Below are positions 53,376 through 61,711 of a DNA stretch of 64,000 nt, one piece after another (position 1 is the first letter of the stretch; every line of letters starts with the position of its first letter). Location: positions 38,766 to 102,765 of the forward strand of contig DATNIE010000021.1 in the NCBI GenBank assembly GCA_035604595.1. Reading direction: 5' to 3'. Made by a program: the position numbers and the translations under genes. The stretch comes from CAIKZZ01 sp035604595. Its GTDB lineage: Bacteria > Pseudomonadota > Gammaproteobacteria > Steroidobacterales > Steroidobacteraceae. The notes beneath the pieces were generated by a model. The model had not been told where the DNA came from. It saw only the letters and a list, made by a program, of their open reading frames with translations, and ran no database searches.

Positions 53376-53675
53376 GACGATGACCGATATCACGATCGCG
53401 GTCGGCTGAACGAGCGGCACCGGCGTCCCGGATCGGATTGCGACAGTCGCGGAACTCGGACACAGGGCGATCGCACCAAATGTGGTACACAACGAGCCCG
53501 AGGACGAGTCGTAGCGTGAGCGTGAGACAGCCAGCGTCATGAGTTTCAACCGGGCCTCGCTCGTCCAGCCGGTCGCGTCGGCGCGCGGGACGAACGGCCT
53601 TCGCAGGTAGCAGCACCGCGCAACCCAGGCGACCACGACACTTGCATGCAGCGCCTTGATCCACAGGTACAGCAA
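53376..53675 (-). pseudogene. hemJ: Decayed hemJ (protoporphyrinogen IX oxidase, CopD-like family)
   Basis: Read on the minus strand from 53675, one frame gives LLYLWIKALHASVVVAWVAR and YLRRPFV, the hallmark HemJ N-terminus. It then jumps within about 10 residues to GWTSEARLKLM. A second frame continues LVLGLVVYHIWCDRPVSEFR and DCRNPI, like the HemJ YH.WC and F...RN region. The first frame resumes with PVPLVQPTAIVISVIV, like the C-terminal NEVP...IVILVVV. About 50 residues are missing and at least two frameshifts are needed. I infer a hemJ remnant. An intact HemJ has about 140 residues. Another protoporphyrinogen oxidase would be needed elsewhere for haem synthesis. Confidence 0.68.
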
Positions 53676-53733
53676 TCGAGCGTCTCCCGCCGGCCGTGGG
53701 GCCGGCGGTCGCGCTAGGATCGTCGCGAGCTCC

Positions 53734-54453
53734 ATGCCCACCGATACGCAACGACTGGTCGTCAAACGTCATGCGCCGATCAAGGCGGCACTCATCTGGG
53801 GGATCGTGATCGTCGGCGGGACCGTGTGCCTGCTGGGCGCGTTCGAGGCCGGGAGAATCCGCGCCGGTTATTCGATGATGGCGGCGGAACTCGATCGACG
53901 CGCGAAGTCGGCGCAGATCGAGGAACTGACGGCGCAGCTGCGCACGACCCAGGCGCGCCTCGCCGAGGCCGAGGTCGCAAGCCGGGTGGACCGCGAGGCA
54001 TACCGGCAGGTCGAGAAGTCGCTCGCCGATGTCGAGGCGCGGCTGTCCGCGCAGAGCCAGGAGCTGACGTTCTACCGCGGCATCGTCAACCCGTCGGACG
54101 GACTGGCGGGGCTGGCGATCCAGCGGCTGCAGGTGCTGCCAGGCATCGCCCCGCACAGGTTCCGGGTGCGCATCGTGCTGATCCAGGCGGCGCGGCAGGA
54201 TGCCGTCGCCAACGGCACGGCGGACCTGTCGGTCGACGGGATGCGCGGCGGACGCGCGGTCAGCCTGCCGCTTGCGCAAATTGGTACCTCGTCGAACTCC
54301 CTCAGCTTCTCGTTCCGGTACTTTCAGGTAGTGGAGACGGAGATCGAGCTGCCGGCCGACTTCCTGCCCGAGCGGGTGGTCATCGAGGTCCGTCCAGCCA
54401 AGGCCGCCGCGTCCATACGCCAGACCTACCCCTGGAAGCTCGAGACGACCTGA
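53734..54453 (+). CDS. DUF6776-like membrane-anchored coiled-coil protein
   Basis: The protein has 239 residues from ATG 53734. A basic start and one membrane segment (about 17-40, AALIWGIVIVGGTVCLLGAF) are followed by a coiled coil (about 50-112, rich in Glu/Arg/Gln heptads). A C-terminal beta-rich domain begins ELTFYRGIVNP and passes LQVLPGIAPHRFRVRIVLIQ. It probably sits in the inner membrane with the coiled coil in the periplasm. It lies 8 nt before the bactofilin gene, so the two may form a scaffold pair. The family name is from memory; the function is unknown. Confidence 0.72.
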   Translation: MPTDTQRLVVKRHAPIKAALIWGIVIVGGTVCLLGAFEAGRIRAGYSMMAAELDRRAKSAQIEELTAQLRTTQARLAEAEVASRVDREAYRQVEKSLADVEARLSAQSQELTFYRGIVNPSDGLAGLAIQRLQVLPGIAPHRFRVRIVLIQAARQDAVANGTADLSVDGMRGGRAVSLPLAQIGTSSNSLSFSFRYFQVVETEIELPADFLPERVVIEVRPAKAAASIRQTYPWKLETT

Positions 54454-54461
54454 CCCGGAGA

Positions 54462-54869
54462 ATGCCGATGTTTGGGCGACGCAAGCAGCCTGCCGCGCAG
54501 ATCGAGACGCTGATTGCCGCGGGCACGCGCGTCGAGGGCGACCTGATCGTCACCGGGGGCGTGCAGCTCGAAGGCTATGTGCATGGGAATGTGACCTGCG
54601 ATGCGGGAGGGACCGCGGCGCTATCGATCGCGCCAGCCGGAGTCGTCGAGGGCATTGTCGATGTCCCCCGGGTCGTCGTGCACGGCGAGGTGCGCGGCGA
54701 CATCAGGGCTACGGAGAAGGTCGAGCTGGGGCCGACCGCGCGCGTCAGCGGCAACGTGACCTACGGCGCGATCGAGATGGCGGCGGGCGCCGTGATCCGC
54801 GGACGGCTGTACGCGGCCGCGGGCCCGGGTGCCGTCGAGGCGGACGCGCCGCCTGCGCCGAGCGACTGA
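54462..54869 (+). CDS. Bactofilin (polymer-forming cytoskeletal protein)
   Basis: The protein has 135 residues. A short basic start (MPMFGRRKQP) precedes a right-handed beta-helix domain (about 18-118): TLIAAGTRVEGDLIVTGGVQ, then LEGYVHGNVTC, and VVVHGEVRGDIRATEKVEL. The repeated G-x-V/I spacing is typical of bactofilins, which polymerise without nucleotide and often localise wall enzymes. A Pro/Ala tail ends it. Partnership with the upstream membrane protein is inferred from spacing. Confidence 0.9.
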   Translation: MPMFGRRKQPAAQIETLIAAGTRVEGDLIVTGGVQLEGYVHGNVTCDAGGTAALSIAPAGVVEGIVDVPRVVVHGEVRGDIRATEKVELGPTARVSGNVTYGAIEMAAGAVIRGRLYAAAGPGAVEADAPPAPSD

Positions 54870-54881
54870 CACGGGCGAGTC

Positions 54882-55361
54882 TCACAGCAGCGCGACGACG
54901 TCCTTCTCGATGCTCTCGGGCTTGTCGGTCGGCGCGTAGCGGGTGACGACTGCGCCATCCCGGCCGACGAGGAACTTCGTGAAGTTCCACTTGATCGCCT
55001 CGGTGCCGAGCACTCCCTTCGCCTCGTGCTTGAGGTGCTGATAGAGCGGATGCGTGCCGTTGCCGTTGACCTCGATCTTGGCGAACATCGGAAAGCTCAC
55101 GTCGTAGTTGACCGCGCAGAAATTCCGTATCTCGGTCTCGTCTCCCGGCTCCTGGTGCCCGAACTGGTCGCACGGGAAGCCAAGCACGGCAAAGCCGGTC
55201 TTCTTGAGCTTGCGATACAGTGCCTCGAGCCCCTGGTACTGCGGCGTGAAGCCGCACTTGCTCGCGACGTTGACGACGAGCAGCACTTTTCCCTTGTACT
55301 TTGCCAGCGACTCGTCCTTGCCATCGATGCTGCGCGCGCTGAAGTCGTAAATGCTGGCCAT
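54882..55361 (-). CDS. Glutathione peroxidase (BtuE-like, cysteine type)
   Basis: The protein has 159 residues. The active-site Cys 36 is in VVNVASKCGFTPQY, the Gln in FPCDQFGHQEPG near 70-74 and the Trp in IKWNFTKFL near 124, completing the catalytic set. It reduces peroxides with glutathione or thioredoxin. No signal peptide is present, so it is cytosolic. It is convergent with the bactofilin gene and divergent from the TfoX-N gene. Confidence 0.93.
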   Translation of the reverse strand: MASIYDFSARSIDGKDESLAKYKGKVLLVVNVASKCGFTPQYQGLEALYRKLKKTGFAVLGFPCDQFGHQEPGDETEIRNFCAVNYDVSFPMFAKIEVNGNGTHPLYQHLKHEAKGVLGTEAIKWNFTKFLVGRDGAVVTRYAPTDKPESIEKDVVALL

Positions 55362-55469
55362 GGTTCTTGCCTCGCCTCCGAGCTGGGATTGTCGAGCGCC
55401 CTCGCTCGGCGGCCCGGGAGCGTCGGATTATAATCCGCTGCCGTCCAAGCGCCGCGGTAGCGCCAGACA

Positions 55470-55865
55470 ATGGCCGTCAGCCAGGAATTTCTCGATTTCG
55501 TCGCCGAGCAGTTCGCGTGCGCCGGCCGCGTACGCGTCAGGCGCATGTTCGGTGGCGCGGGACTGTACGTCGATGAGCTGTTCTGCGCGATCGTCGGTGC
55601 CTCGGATGTCTATCTCAAGGTCGATGAGCGCAACCGCGGCGCCTTCGAGCGCGCCGGCATGGGGCCGTTCCGGCCGTTCGCGAACGATCCGGGCTTTGCG
55701 ATGGACTACTACCAGCTGCCGGGCGGTGCGCTCGAGGACACCGACGAACTCAAGCCCTGGCTGCGTGGGGCGATGGCGGCGGCACTCGCGGCCGAGGTTG
55801 CCCGCGGCGCCGCGCGCGCGCGCGCCCGACCGCGGCCGCGAGCTCCTGGGTCGCGCCGCCGCTGA
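55470..55865 (+). CDS. TfoX N-terminal domain protein
   Basis: The protein has 131 residues. The region 1-100 shows SQEFLDFVAEQFACAGRVRV and RRMFGGAGLYVDELFCAIV, then MDYYQLP, matching the TfoX-N domain without the C-terminal half of full TfoX. The tail is Arg/Ala/Pro-rich. Full TfoX activates competence genes with CRP; short versions have no settled role. TATAAT at 55429-55434 inside a 12-bp palindrome (GGATTATAATCC) may be its -10. Given the pilus genes here, a competence link is possible but unproven. Confidence 0.85.
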   Translation: MAVSQEFLDFVAEQFACAGRVRVRRMFGGAGLYVDELFCAIVGASDVYLKVDERNRGAFERAGMGPFRPFANDPGFAMDYYQLPGGALEDTDELKPWLRGAMAAALAAEVARGAARARARPRPRAPGSRRR

Positions 55866-55958
55866 CGGGCGAGGGCCGCGCTGCAGCGCAGCCGGCGCCG
55901 GGTGCCGGGCGGCCTTAAACCCTCTGTCGACAGGGAAAGGCACCGGTTTGTGGCCGCT

Positions 55959-55987
55959 TTGACGGGGGTCCGGGCGGAGACTAGACT
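55959..55987 (+). promoter_or_regulatory. Sigma-70 promoter of erpA
   Basis: TTGACG (55959-55964) and TAGACT (55982-55987) are 17 nt apart. The start would lie about 25 nt before ATG 56019. Confidence 0.65.
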
Positions 55988-56018
55988 TGCGCATAAGTGC
56001 TTGATTCAGGATGTGAGT

Positions 56019-56408
56019 ATGAGCGTTTCCCCAGGTTCTGCCGGAGCGGGTCCCAGCGATGGGCCCGGTGACCTGCCGCCCCCGCCGCTGCTGTTCACGG
56101 ATGCTGCGGCGCACAAGGTTGGTGAGCTGATCCGGGAGGAAGCGAATCCGGCACTGAAGCTGCGCGTCTACGTGCAGGGCGGCGGCTGCTCGGGCTTCCA
56201 GTACGGCTTCACATTCGACGAGAGCATCGAGGATGGCGACCTGACGGTCGCCAATCAGGGCGTCACACTCGTGGTCGACCCGATGAGCTTCCAGTACCTG
56301 ATCGGCGCGGAGATCGACTATCGCGAGGGTCTAGACGGCGCACAGTTCGTCATCCGCAACCCGAACGCGAAGACCACTTGCGGCTGCGGGTCCTCATTCT
56401 CAGCCTGA
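56019..56408 (+). CDS. erpA: Iron-sulfur cluster insertion protein ErpA
   Basis: The protein has 129 residues, with a Gly/Pro-rich leader of about 22 residues longer than E. coli ErpA (114). The A-type carrier cysteines are Cys 57 (QGGGCSGFQYGF) and Cys 121 and 123 (TTCGCGSSF). It delivers Fe-S clusters to apoproteins, including enzymes of isoprenoid synthesis. ATG 56019 follows AGGATGTGAGT. Likely users here include the PyrK-like protein. Confidence 0.94.
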   Translation: MSVSPGSAGAGPSDGPGDLPPPPLLFTDAAAHKVGELIREEANPALKLRVYVQGGGCSGFQYGFTFDESIEDGDLTVANQGVTLVVDPMSFQYLIGAEIDYREGLDGAQFVIRNPNAKTTCGCGSSFSA

Positions 56409-56452
56409 CGTGACCCGGATCTCGACGCGGCCCTGAGGCCGCCGGCCGCGAC

Positions 56453-57955
56453 ATGCCCAAGTCCGAGCGCATCCCCGACGTTCTGGCCGCCGTCGACCTC
56501 GGATCCAACAGTTTCCACATGGTGGTCGCGCGCTACTCGCACGGCCAGGTCACCATCGTCGACCGGCTGCGCGAGATGGTTCGCCTCGCCGCCGGGCTCG
56601 ACGAGCGCGGGCGGCTGTCCAAGGAGTCGACCGACCGGGCGCTCGCCGTCCTTGCCCGCTTCGGCCAGCGGCTGCGCGACATGCGTGCCGAGAGCGTGCG
56701 GGTCGTCGGCACCAACACGCTGCGCAAGGCACGTCGCAAGGCGGGCTTTCTCGAGCGCGCACGCGAGACGCTGGGCCATCCGATCGAGATCATCTCGGGC
56801 ATCGAGGAGGCGCGTCTGATCTACGCTGGAGTGACGCAGACGATGCCGCTCGAGCAGGGCCGGCGCCTGGTCGTCGACATCGGTGGCGGCAGCACCGAGT
56901 GCATCGTCGGCGAGGGCAACGAGCCGCGCATTCTCGAGAGCCTGTACATGGGTTGCGTGGCCCTGAGCGCCGAGCATTTTCCCGACGGGCGCATCGCCGC
57001 GAAGCGCCTCGAGCGCGCAGTCGTGACCTGTGAGGTCGAGCTCGAGCCGATCCAGGTGCCGTTCCGCGGCGTCGGCTGGGAGCATGCGGTCGGCAGCTCC
57101 GGCAGCGTGAGGGCGGTGGGCGATGCGATCCGCGAGCTCGATCCGACCGCGACCGCGATCACCCGCGAAGGCCTCGCGGAGCTGACCGCGCGTCTCGTGC
57201 GGGCCGGGAACGTGCGGGCCGCCGGGTTCACTTCGATCACGGATGAGCGCGCGCCGGTATTCGGCGGAGGGCTCGCAATCCTCACCGCGGTCTTCAACGC
57301 CCTCGGCGTCGAATCGATGCGCGTGGCCGAAGGAGCGCTGCGCGAAGGCCTGCTGTACGACATGCTCGGCCGGTTCACCGACGAGGACGCCCGCGCCCGC
57401 AGCGTGCGCTCGATGGCGGCCCGCTTCCACGTCGACGAGGACCAGGCGGGGCGGGTCGAGGCGACCGCGATCGACTTCCTGCGCACTGTCGAGGAGGCCT
57501 GGGGTCTGACCGACCCGCTCGCCGAGCAGTCGCTGCGCTGGGCCGCGCACCTCCATGAAATCGGCCTCGACATTTCCCACTCGGGCCATCACAAGCACGC
57601 GGCGTACCTGCTCGAGAACGCGGATCTTCCCGGCTTCCCGCGCGAGGAACAGCGGCTGCTCGCGTGCCTCGTCGGCTGCCAGCGCCGCAAGGTCGCGCTC
57701 GAGCGCAGCGAGGACCTGATTCCGCCGTGGCACGGCAAGGTGCTCTATCTGATCGTGGTGCTGCGGCTCGCGGTGCTGCTACATCGTGGCCGTTCGCGTG
57801 CGCCGCTGCCGGCCATCCGTTTGTCCCCGAAAGGGCGATCGCTCGGACTGCGGCTGCCGCGCGGCTGGCTGCGCGAACACGAACTGACGCGCGCTGACCT
57901 CGCCCAGGAGGTCGATTTTCTGAGAGCCGTCGGGTTCCGCCTGCGGGTGCTGTAG
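56453..57955 (+). CDS. ppx: Exopolyphosphatase
   Basis: The protein has 500 residues. It starts with the ASKHA fold loop VLAAVDLGSNSFHMVVAR, then VVGTNTLRKARR, EIISGIEEARLIYAGV and LVVDIGGGSTECIVG. A C-terminal HD-like domain (about 310-500) carries HLHEIGLDISHSGHHKHAAYLL. It removes terminal phosphates from polyphosphate and may also hydrolyse pppGpp. It faces ppk tail to tail with a 10-nt gap, so the two opposing enzymes are convergent, as in Pseudomonas rather than the E. coli ppk-ppx operon. Confidence 0.95.
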   Translation: MPKSERIPDVLAAVDLGSNSFHMVVARYSHGQVTIVDRLREMVRLAAGLDERGRLSKESTDRALAVLARFGQRLRDMRAESVRVVGTNTLRKARRKAGFLERARETLGHPIEIISGIEEARLIYAGVTQTMPLEQGRRLVVDIGGGSTECIVGEGNEPRILESLYMGCVALSAEHFPDGRIAAKRLERAVVTCEVELEPIQVPFRGVGWEHAVGSSGSVRAVGDAIRELDPTATAITREGLAELTARLVRAGNVRAAGFTSITDERAPVFGGGLAILTAVFNALGVESMRVAEGALREGLLYDMLGRFTDEDARARSVRSMAARFHVDEDQAGRVEATAIDFLRTVEEAWGLTDPLAEQSLRWAAHLHEIGLDISHSGHHKHAAYLLENADLPGFPREEQRLLACLVGCQRRKVALERSEDLIPPWHGKVLYLIVVLRLAVLLHRGRSRAPLPAIRLSPKGRSLGLRLPRGWLREHELTRADLAQEVDFLRAVGFRLRVL

Positions 57956-57965
57956 GGGCCGGCCC

Positions 57966-60047
57966 TCAGCTCTCGGCGTAGCGCTCGAGCAGCACCTGCT
58001 GCGAGGCGCACGGCGGCTCGTCGCCCGGCCGGGCGCGCTCGTAGCAGCCATCGGCGCGCAGCAGCCAGGCATTGACGTTGTCGGCGAGCCACGTCTCCAG
58101 GTCCCGCAACACCCGGTCGCGCAGCTTTTTGCGTTCAACCGGGAATGCGACCTCGATGCGGCGGAAGAAATTCCGCTCCATCCAGTCGGCGCTCGAGCAC
58201 CACAGTACCTGCTCCCCGCCATCCTCGAAGTAGTAGACGCGCGAGTGCTCGAGGAATCGCCCGAGAATCGACCGGACGCGGATGCGTTCGGACACGCGCG
58301 GTATGCCGGGCCTGAGCGCGCAGATGCCACGCACGATCAGGTCGATCTCGACGCCGGCATTCGAGGCCTGATACAGCGCCTCGATGATCTGCGGCTCGAT
58401 CAGCGAATTCATCTTGGCGATGATCCGCGCCGGGCGGCCGGCGCGTGCGTGTTCGGCCTCGCGCGCAATCGTCCGCATCAGCGTCTCGTGCAGCGTGAAT
58501 GGCGACTGCAGCAGCTTGCGCAGCTTCGGCGTGCGCGTGAGGCTCGTCATCTGCAGGAACAGTTCGTGCAGGTCCTGACCGATCGCCTCGTCGGCGGTGA
58601 ACAGCCCGTAGTCGGTGTAGGCGCGCGCCGTGCGCGCGTGGTAGTTGCCGGTTCCGATGTGGCAGTAGCGGCGCAGCTGTTCCTCCTCGCGCCGCACGAC
58701 CATGATCAGCTTGGCGTGCGTCTTGTAGCCGACCACGCCGTACATCACGTGGGCGCCGGCTGCCTGCAGCTTGGTCGCAAGCTCTATATTGGCGGCTTCG
58801 TCGAATCGCGCCATCAGCTCGATGATGACCGTCACGTCCTTGCCGATGCGTGCCGCCTCGACGAGCGCATCGACCACGGCCGAGTCGGAGCCGGAGCGGT
58901 ACAGCGTCTGCTTGATCGCCAGCACCTGCGGATCGCGTGAGGCCTGGCGCACGAAATCCACGATCGGAATGAACGACTGGAACGGGTGGTGCAGCAGCAC
59001 GTCGCGCTCGCGAATCGCGGCAAACAGGTCGCTGCCGCCGACGAAGCGGGCCGGGACGCCGGCGGTGAACGGCGGGTACTTCAGGTCAGGGCGTTCGACG
59101 AGATCATAGACGGCGGCAAGGCGATTCAGATTGACCGGTCCCGGCACCGGGTAGAGGTCCTGCGGCCCAAGCTGGAACTGCTGCAGCAGGAACGCGGTCA
59201 GATCGGGCGGGCAGTCATGCGCGGTCTCGAGCCGGACCTCCTGGCCATAGCGCCGCTCGGCGAGCTCGCCCTCGACAGCGCGCCGCAGGTCGTCGACTTC
59301 TTCCTCGTCGACGAACAGGTCGGAGTTCCGCGTGACGCGAAACTGCCAGCAGCCGTCGACCGTCATGCCTTCGAACAGCTTGCGCACGAACCGGTGGACC
59401 ACGGTCGACAGGTACACAAGATGCAGCTGGTCGCCATCGCCGTCGACCGACGGCATTTTGATCACGCGCGGCAGCGAACGCGGCACCTGGACGATCGCGA
59501 GGCGCGTGTCGCGCCCGAAGGCATCGGTGCCCTCGAGCTTGACGATGAAGTTGAGGCTCTTGTTCTGGATCTTCGGGAACGGCCGCGCCGGATCAAGACC
59601 CAGCGGTGACAGCACCGGTTCGACCTCGCGCTCGAAGTAGCGCTCAAGGACTGTCGACTCGGCGCGCGACACGCGCTGCGGCTGCACCAGGCAGATGCCA
59701 GCCTCGGTCAGCGCGGGCGTCAGCTCCTCGTTCAGGATCCGGTACTGGTTGGCGACCAGGGCGCGCGCCCGCGTGTGGATCGTCTCGAGCTGCTCGGGGA
59801 TCGACTGGCCGTCCGGGCCGACCGCGAGCGCGCCGCGCTCGAGGCGCTCCTTAAGGCCTGCGACGCGGATCTCGAAGAACTCGTCGAGATTGTCCGAGTC
59901 AATCGCCAGGAACCGCAGGCGCTCGAGCAGCGGCACGGCCGGGTCCTGGGCCAGGTCGAGGACCCGCTGGTTGAACTCGAGGAACGACAGCTCCCGGTTG
60001 ATGTAATAGTCCGGGGCCTTGAGATTCACATCGTCCATACGCCGCAT
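57966..60047 (-). CDS. ppk1: Polyphosphate kinase 1
   Basis: The protein has 693 residues, near E. coli Ppk (688). The N-terminus YYINRELSFLEFNQRVLDLA and the catalytic RYCHIGTGNYHARTARAY (phosphorylated His near residue 460) with a second PLD-like site near 590 (VRGICALRPG) are present. It polymerises the gamma-phosphate of ATP into polyphosphate reversibly. ATG 60038 is an alternative start. Convergent with ppx; transcripts may overlap at the 3' ends. Confidence 0.96.
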   Translation of the reverse strand: MRRMDDVNLKAPDYYINRELSFLEFNQRVLDLAQDPAVPLLERLRFLAIDSDNLDEFFEIRVAGLKERLERGALAVGPDGQSIPEQLETIHTRARALVANQYRILNEELTPALTEAGICLVQPQRVSRAESTVLERYFEREVEPVLSPLGLDPARPFPKIQNKSLNFIVKLEGTDAFGRDTRLAIVQVPRSLPRVIKMPSVDGDGDQLHLVYLSTVVHRFVRKLFEGMTVDGCWQFRVTRNSDLFVDEEEVDDLRRAVEGELAERRYGQEVRLETAHDCPPDLTAFLLQQFQLGPQDLYPVPGPVNLNRLAAVYDLVERPDLKYPPFTAGVPARFVGGSDLFAAIRERDVLLHHPFQSFIPIVDFVRQASRDPQVLAIKQTLYRSGSDSAVVDALVEAARIGKDVTVIIELMARFDEAANIELATKLQAAGAHVMYGVVGYKTHAKLIMVVRREEEQLRRYCHIGTGNYHARTARAYTDYGLFTADEAIGQDLHELFLQMTSLTRTPKLRKLLQSPFTLHETLMRTIAREAEHARAGRPARIIAKMNSLIEPQIIEALYQASNAGVEIDLIVRGICALRPGIPRVSERIRVRSILGRFLEHSRVYYFEDGGEQVLWCSSADWMERNFFRRIEVAFPVERKKLRDRVLRDLETWLADNVNAWLLRADGCYERARPGDEPPCASQQVLLERYAES

Positions 60048-60108
60048 CCGTGCTGGAAAAACACGATAGCACGGCCCCCCGGGGTGGCTGTGTTACAGGG
60101 CTCGCAGT

Positions 60109-61533
60109 TCAGCGGGCGGAGGTCGGTTCGGCGGCGTGGCTGGCCGCGTCGAGGCCCGCGAGCAGTGTGCGGGCCTTGGTGTCGAAATCACCGCGCAGCG
60201 CTGGGGTAATCGGCTCGGCGGGCAGCGTTTTGATCGAGGCGGGGTTGCGGTGCACGCCGCCGACCCGGTACTCGTAGTGCAGGTGCGGGCCGGTCGCAAG
60301 ACCTGTCATGCCGACATAGCCGACGAGCTCGCCCTGCTTGAGGCGCTTGCCCACAAACAGGCCCGGCGCGAAGCGCGACATGTGGCCATAGACCGTCTCG
60401 ATTCCGCCGGAGTGCGCGAGCATCACGACGTTGCCGTAGCCGCCCTGCACGCCGCGAAACGTCACCCGCCCATCGCCGGCCGCGCGGATCGGCGTGCCCA
60501 CCGGCGCCGCATAGTCTATGCCGCGGTGCGCCCGCATCCGGTTCAGCACCGGATGCCACCTGAGGCCGAAGCCCGAACTGATGCGCGAGAACTGCACCGG
60601 CGCGAGCAGGAACGCCTTGCGCAGGCTCCTGCCGTCCGGCGTGTAGTACTCGCGCCGGCCGTCCGGCAGCTGATACCGGACGGCGCGGTACGTGCGCCCG
60701 TTATTGACGAACTCGGCCGCGACAATCTCGCCGTCGCGCAGGAACGCCCCATCCCGCCACACCTTCTCGAGCACGATCGTGAAGCTGTCGCCGGGCTGCA
60801 GCTCCTGGGCGAAATCGATGTCGTAGCGAAACACCTCGGCGAGCTGCAGCGCCACCTGGTCGCTCGCGCCGAGGTCGTTGACCGTCTTGAAGAGCGACGA
60901 GGTAATTAATCCGCGCAGCGGCTCCGTACGGACCTCGAGCGTGTTCTCGATGATGTTGGCGGCGAACTCACCATCCACCTCGCGCCTGACGCTCAGCGTC
61001 GCGGTGTCGCTCACCCGGCGCTCGAGCGCCGTCAGCTCGCCATTGAGGCTCACGAGCTGCACGACATCACCCGGCTTCAGGAAATCGAGACTCTGGCGGA
61101 TGCCCGGAAGGCTGCGGACCGTGGCTAGGTCCTCAATCGACAGCTGCAGGCGCTTGAAGATCGAATCGAGCGTGTCGTTGCGGCGGACGACGACATTGAC
61201 AACCGATTCGAGCGGCTTCAAGGCCGCGGTCGCCGCGGCGGCCAGCTGCGCCGACGGCCCGGCCCGGCCAGTGCTCGCGGCGCCAGGCGGCACCGGAGAC
61301 GCCTGCGAGGTCGACGGGTTCTCCGGGCCCGACCGGGCGGGAATCGACACCCACGCCACCCCGGCCAGCGCGGCACCGACCAACATGCCGAGGGCGACCG
61401 TCGCCCACGGGTGGCGCGACGCCTGGCGGGCGGATATGGATCCGGCATCGAGTCGGGCAGCCGATTGCGGCACTGCAGCAGTATCCTGAATCAAACTCGC
61501 GGAGAGGCTACGGAGGCCGTTCAGACGGGTCAA
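60109..61533 (-). CDS. M23 family peptidoglycan endopeptidase (MepM-like) with LysM/OapA-like region
   Basis: The protein has 474 residues. A membrane segment near residues 45-63 (ATVALGMLVGAALAGVAWVSI) anchors it. A LysM/OapA-like region follows (about 108-160: VVRRNDTLDSIFKRLQL, then KPGDVVQLVS). The M23 domain (about 315-445) shows GFGLRWHPVLNRMRAHRGIDYAAP and TGLATGPHLHYEYR, the zinc-binding HxxxD and HxH sets. It cuts crosslinks to make room for growth. Divergent from tyrS, as in Pseudomonas, but the anmK gene usually beside it is absent. Confidence 0.93.
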   Translation of the reverse strand: MTRLNGLRSLSASLIQDTAAVPQSAARLDAGSISARQASRHPWATVALGMLVGAALAGVAWVSIPARSGPENPSTSQASPVPPGAASTGRAGPSAQLAAAATAALKPLESVVNVVVRRNDTLDSIFKRLQLSIEDLATVRSLPGIRQSLDFLKPGDVVQLVSLNGELTALERRVSDTATLSVRREVDGEFAANIIENTLEVRTEPLRGLITSSLFKTVNDLGASDQVALQLAEVFRYDIDFAQELQPGDSFTIVLEKVWRDGAFLRDGEIVAAEFVNNGRTYRAVRYQLPDGRREYYTPDGRSLRKAFLLAPVQFSRISSGFGLRWHPVLNRMRAHRGIDYAAPVGTPIRAAGDGRVTFRGVQGGYGNVVMLAHSGGIETVYGHMSRFAPGLFVGKRLKQGELVGYVGMTGLATGPHLHYEYRVGGVHRNPASIKTLPAEPITPALRGDFDTKARTLLAGLDAASHAAEPTSAR

Positions 61534-61711
61534 CCCCCGCGGTGAGCGAGAGTTTGCGGGCAGGTGCTGCTGAAGTCTTCATACTGGCGCACAGGCGCCG
61601 CGGGATGAGCGCGGCCTCTCGCCAAGTTGCCGATTTGCGCTCCTGCCGCACCGCACCTAAATTGGCGGACCCGCGCGGCTGGTTGCGGAGTGCCTTCGTC
61701 GGGGGTCCCGG

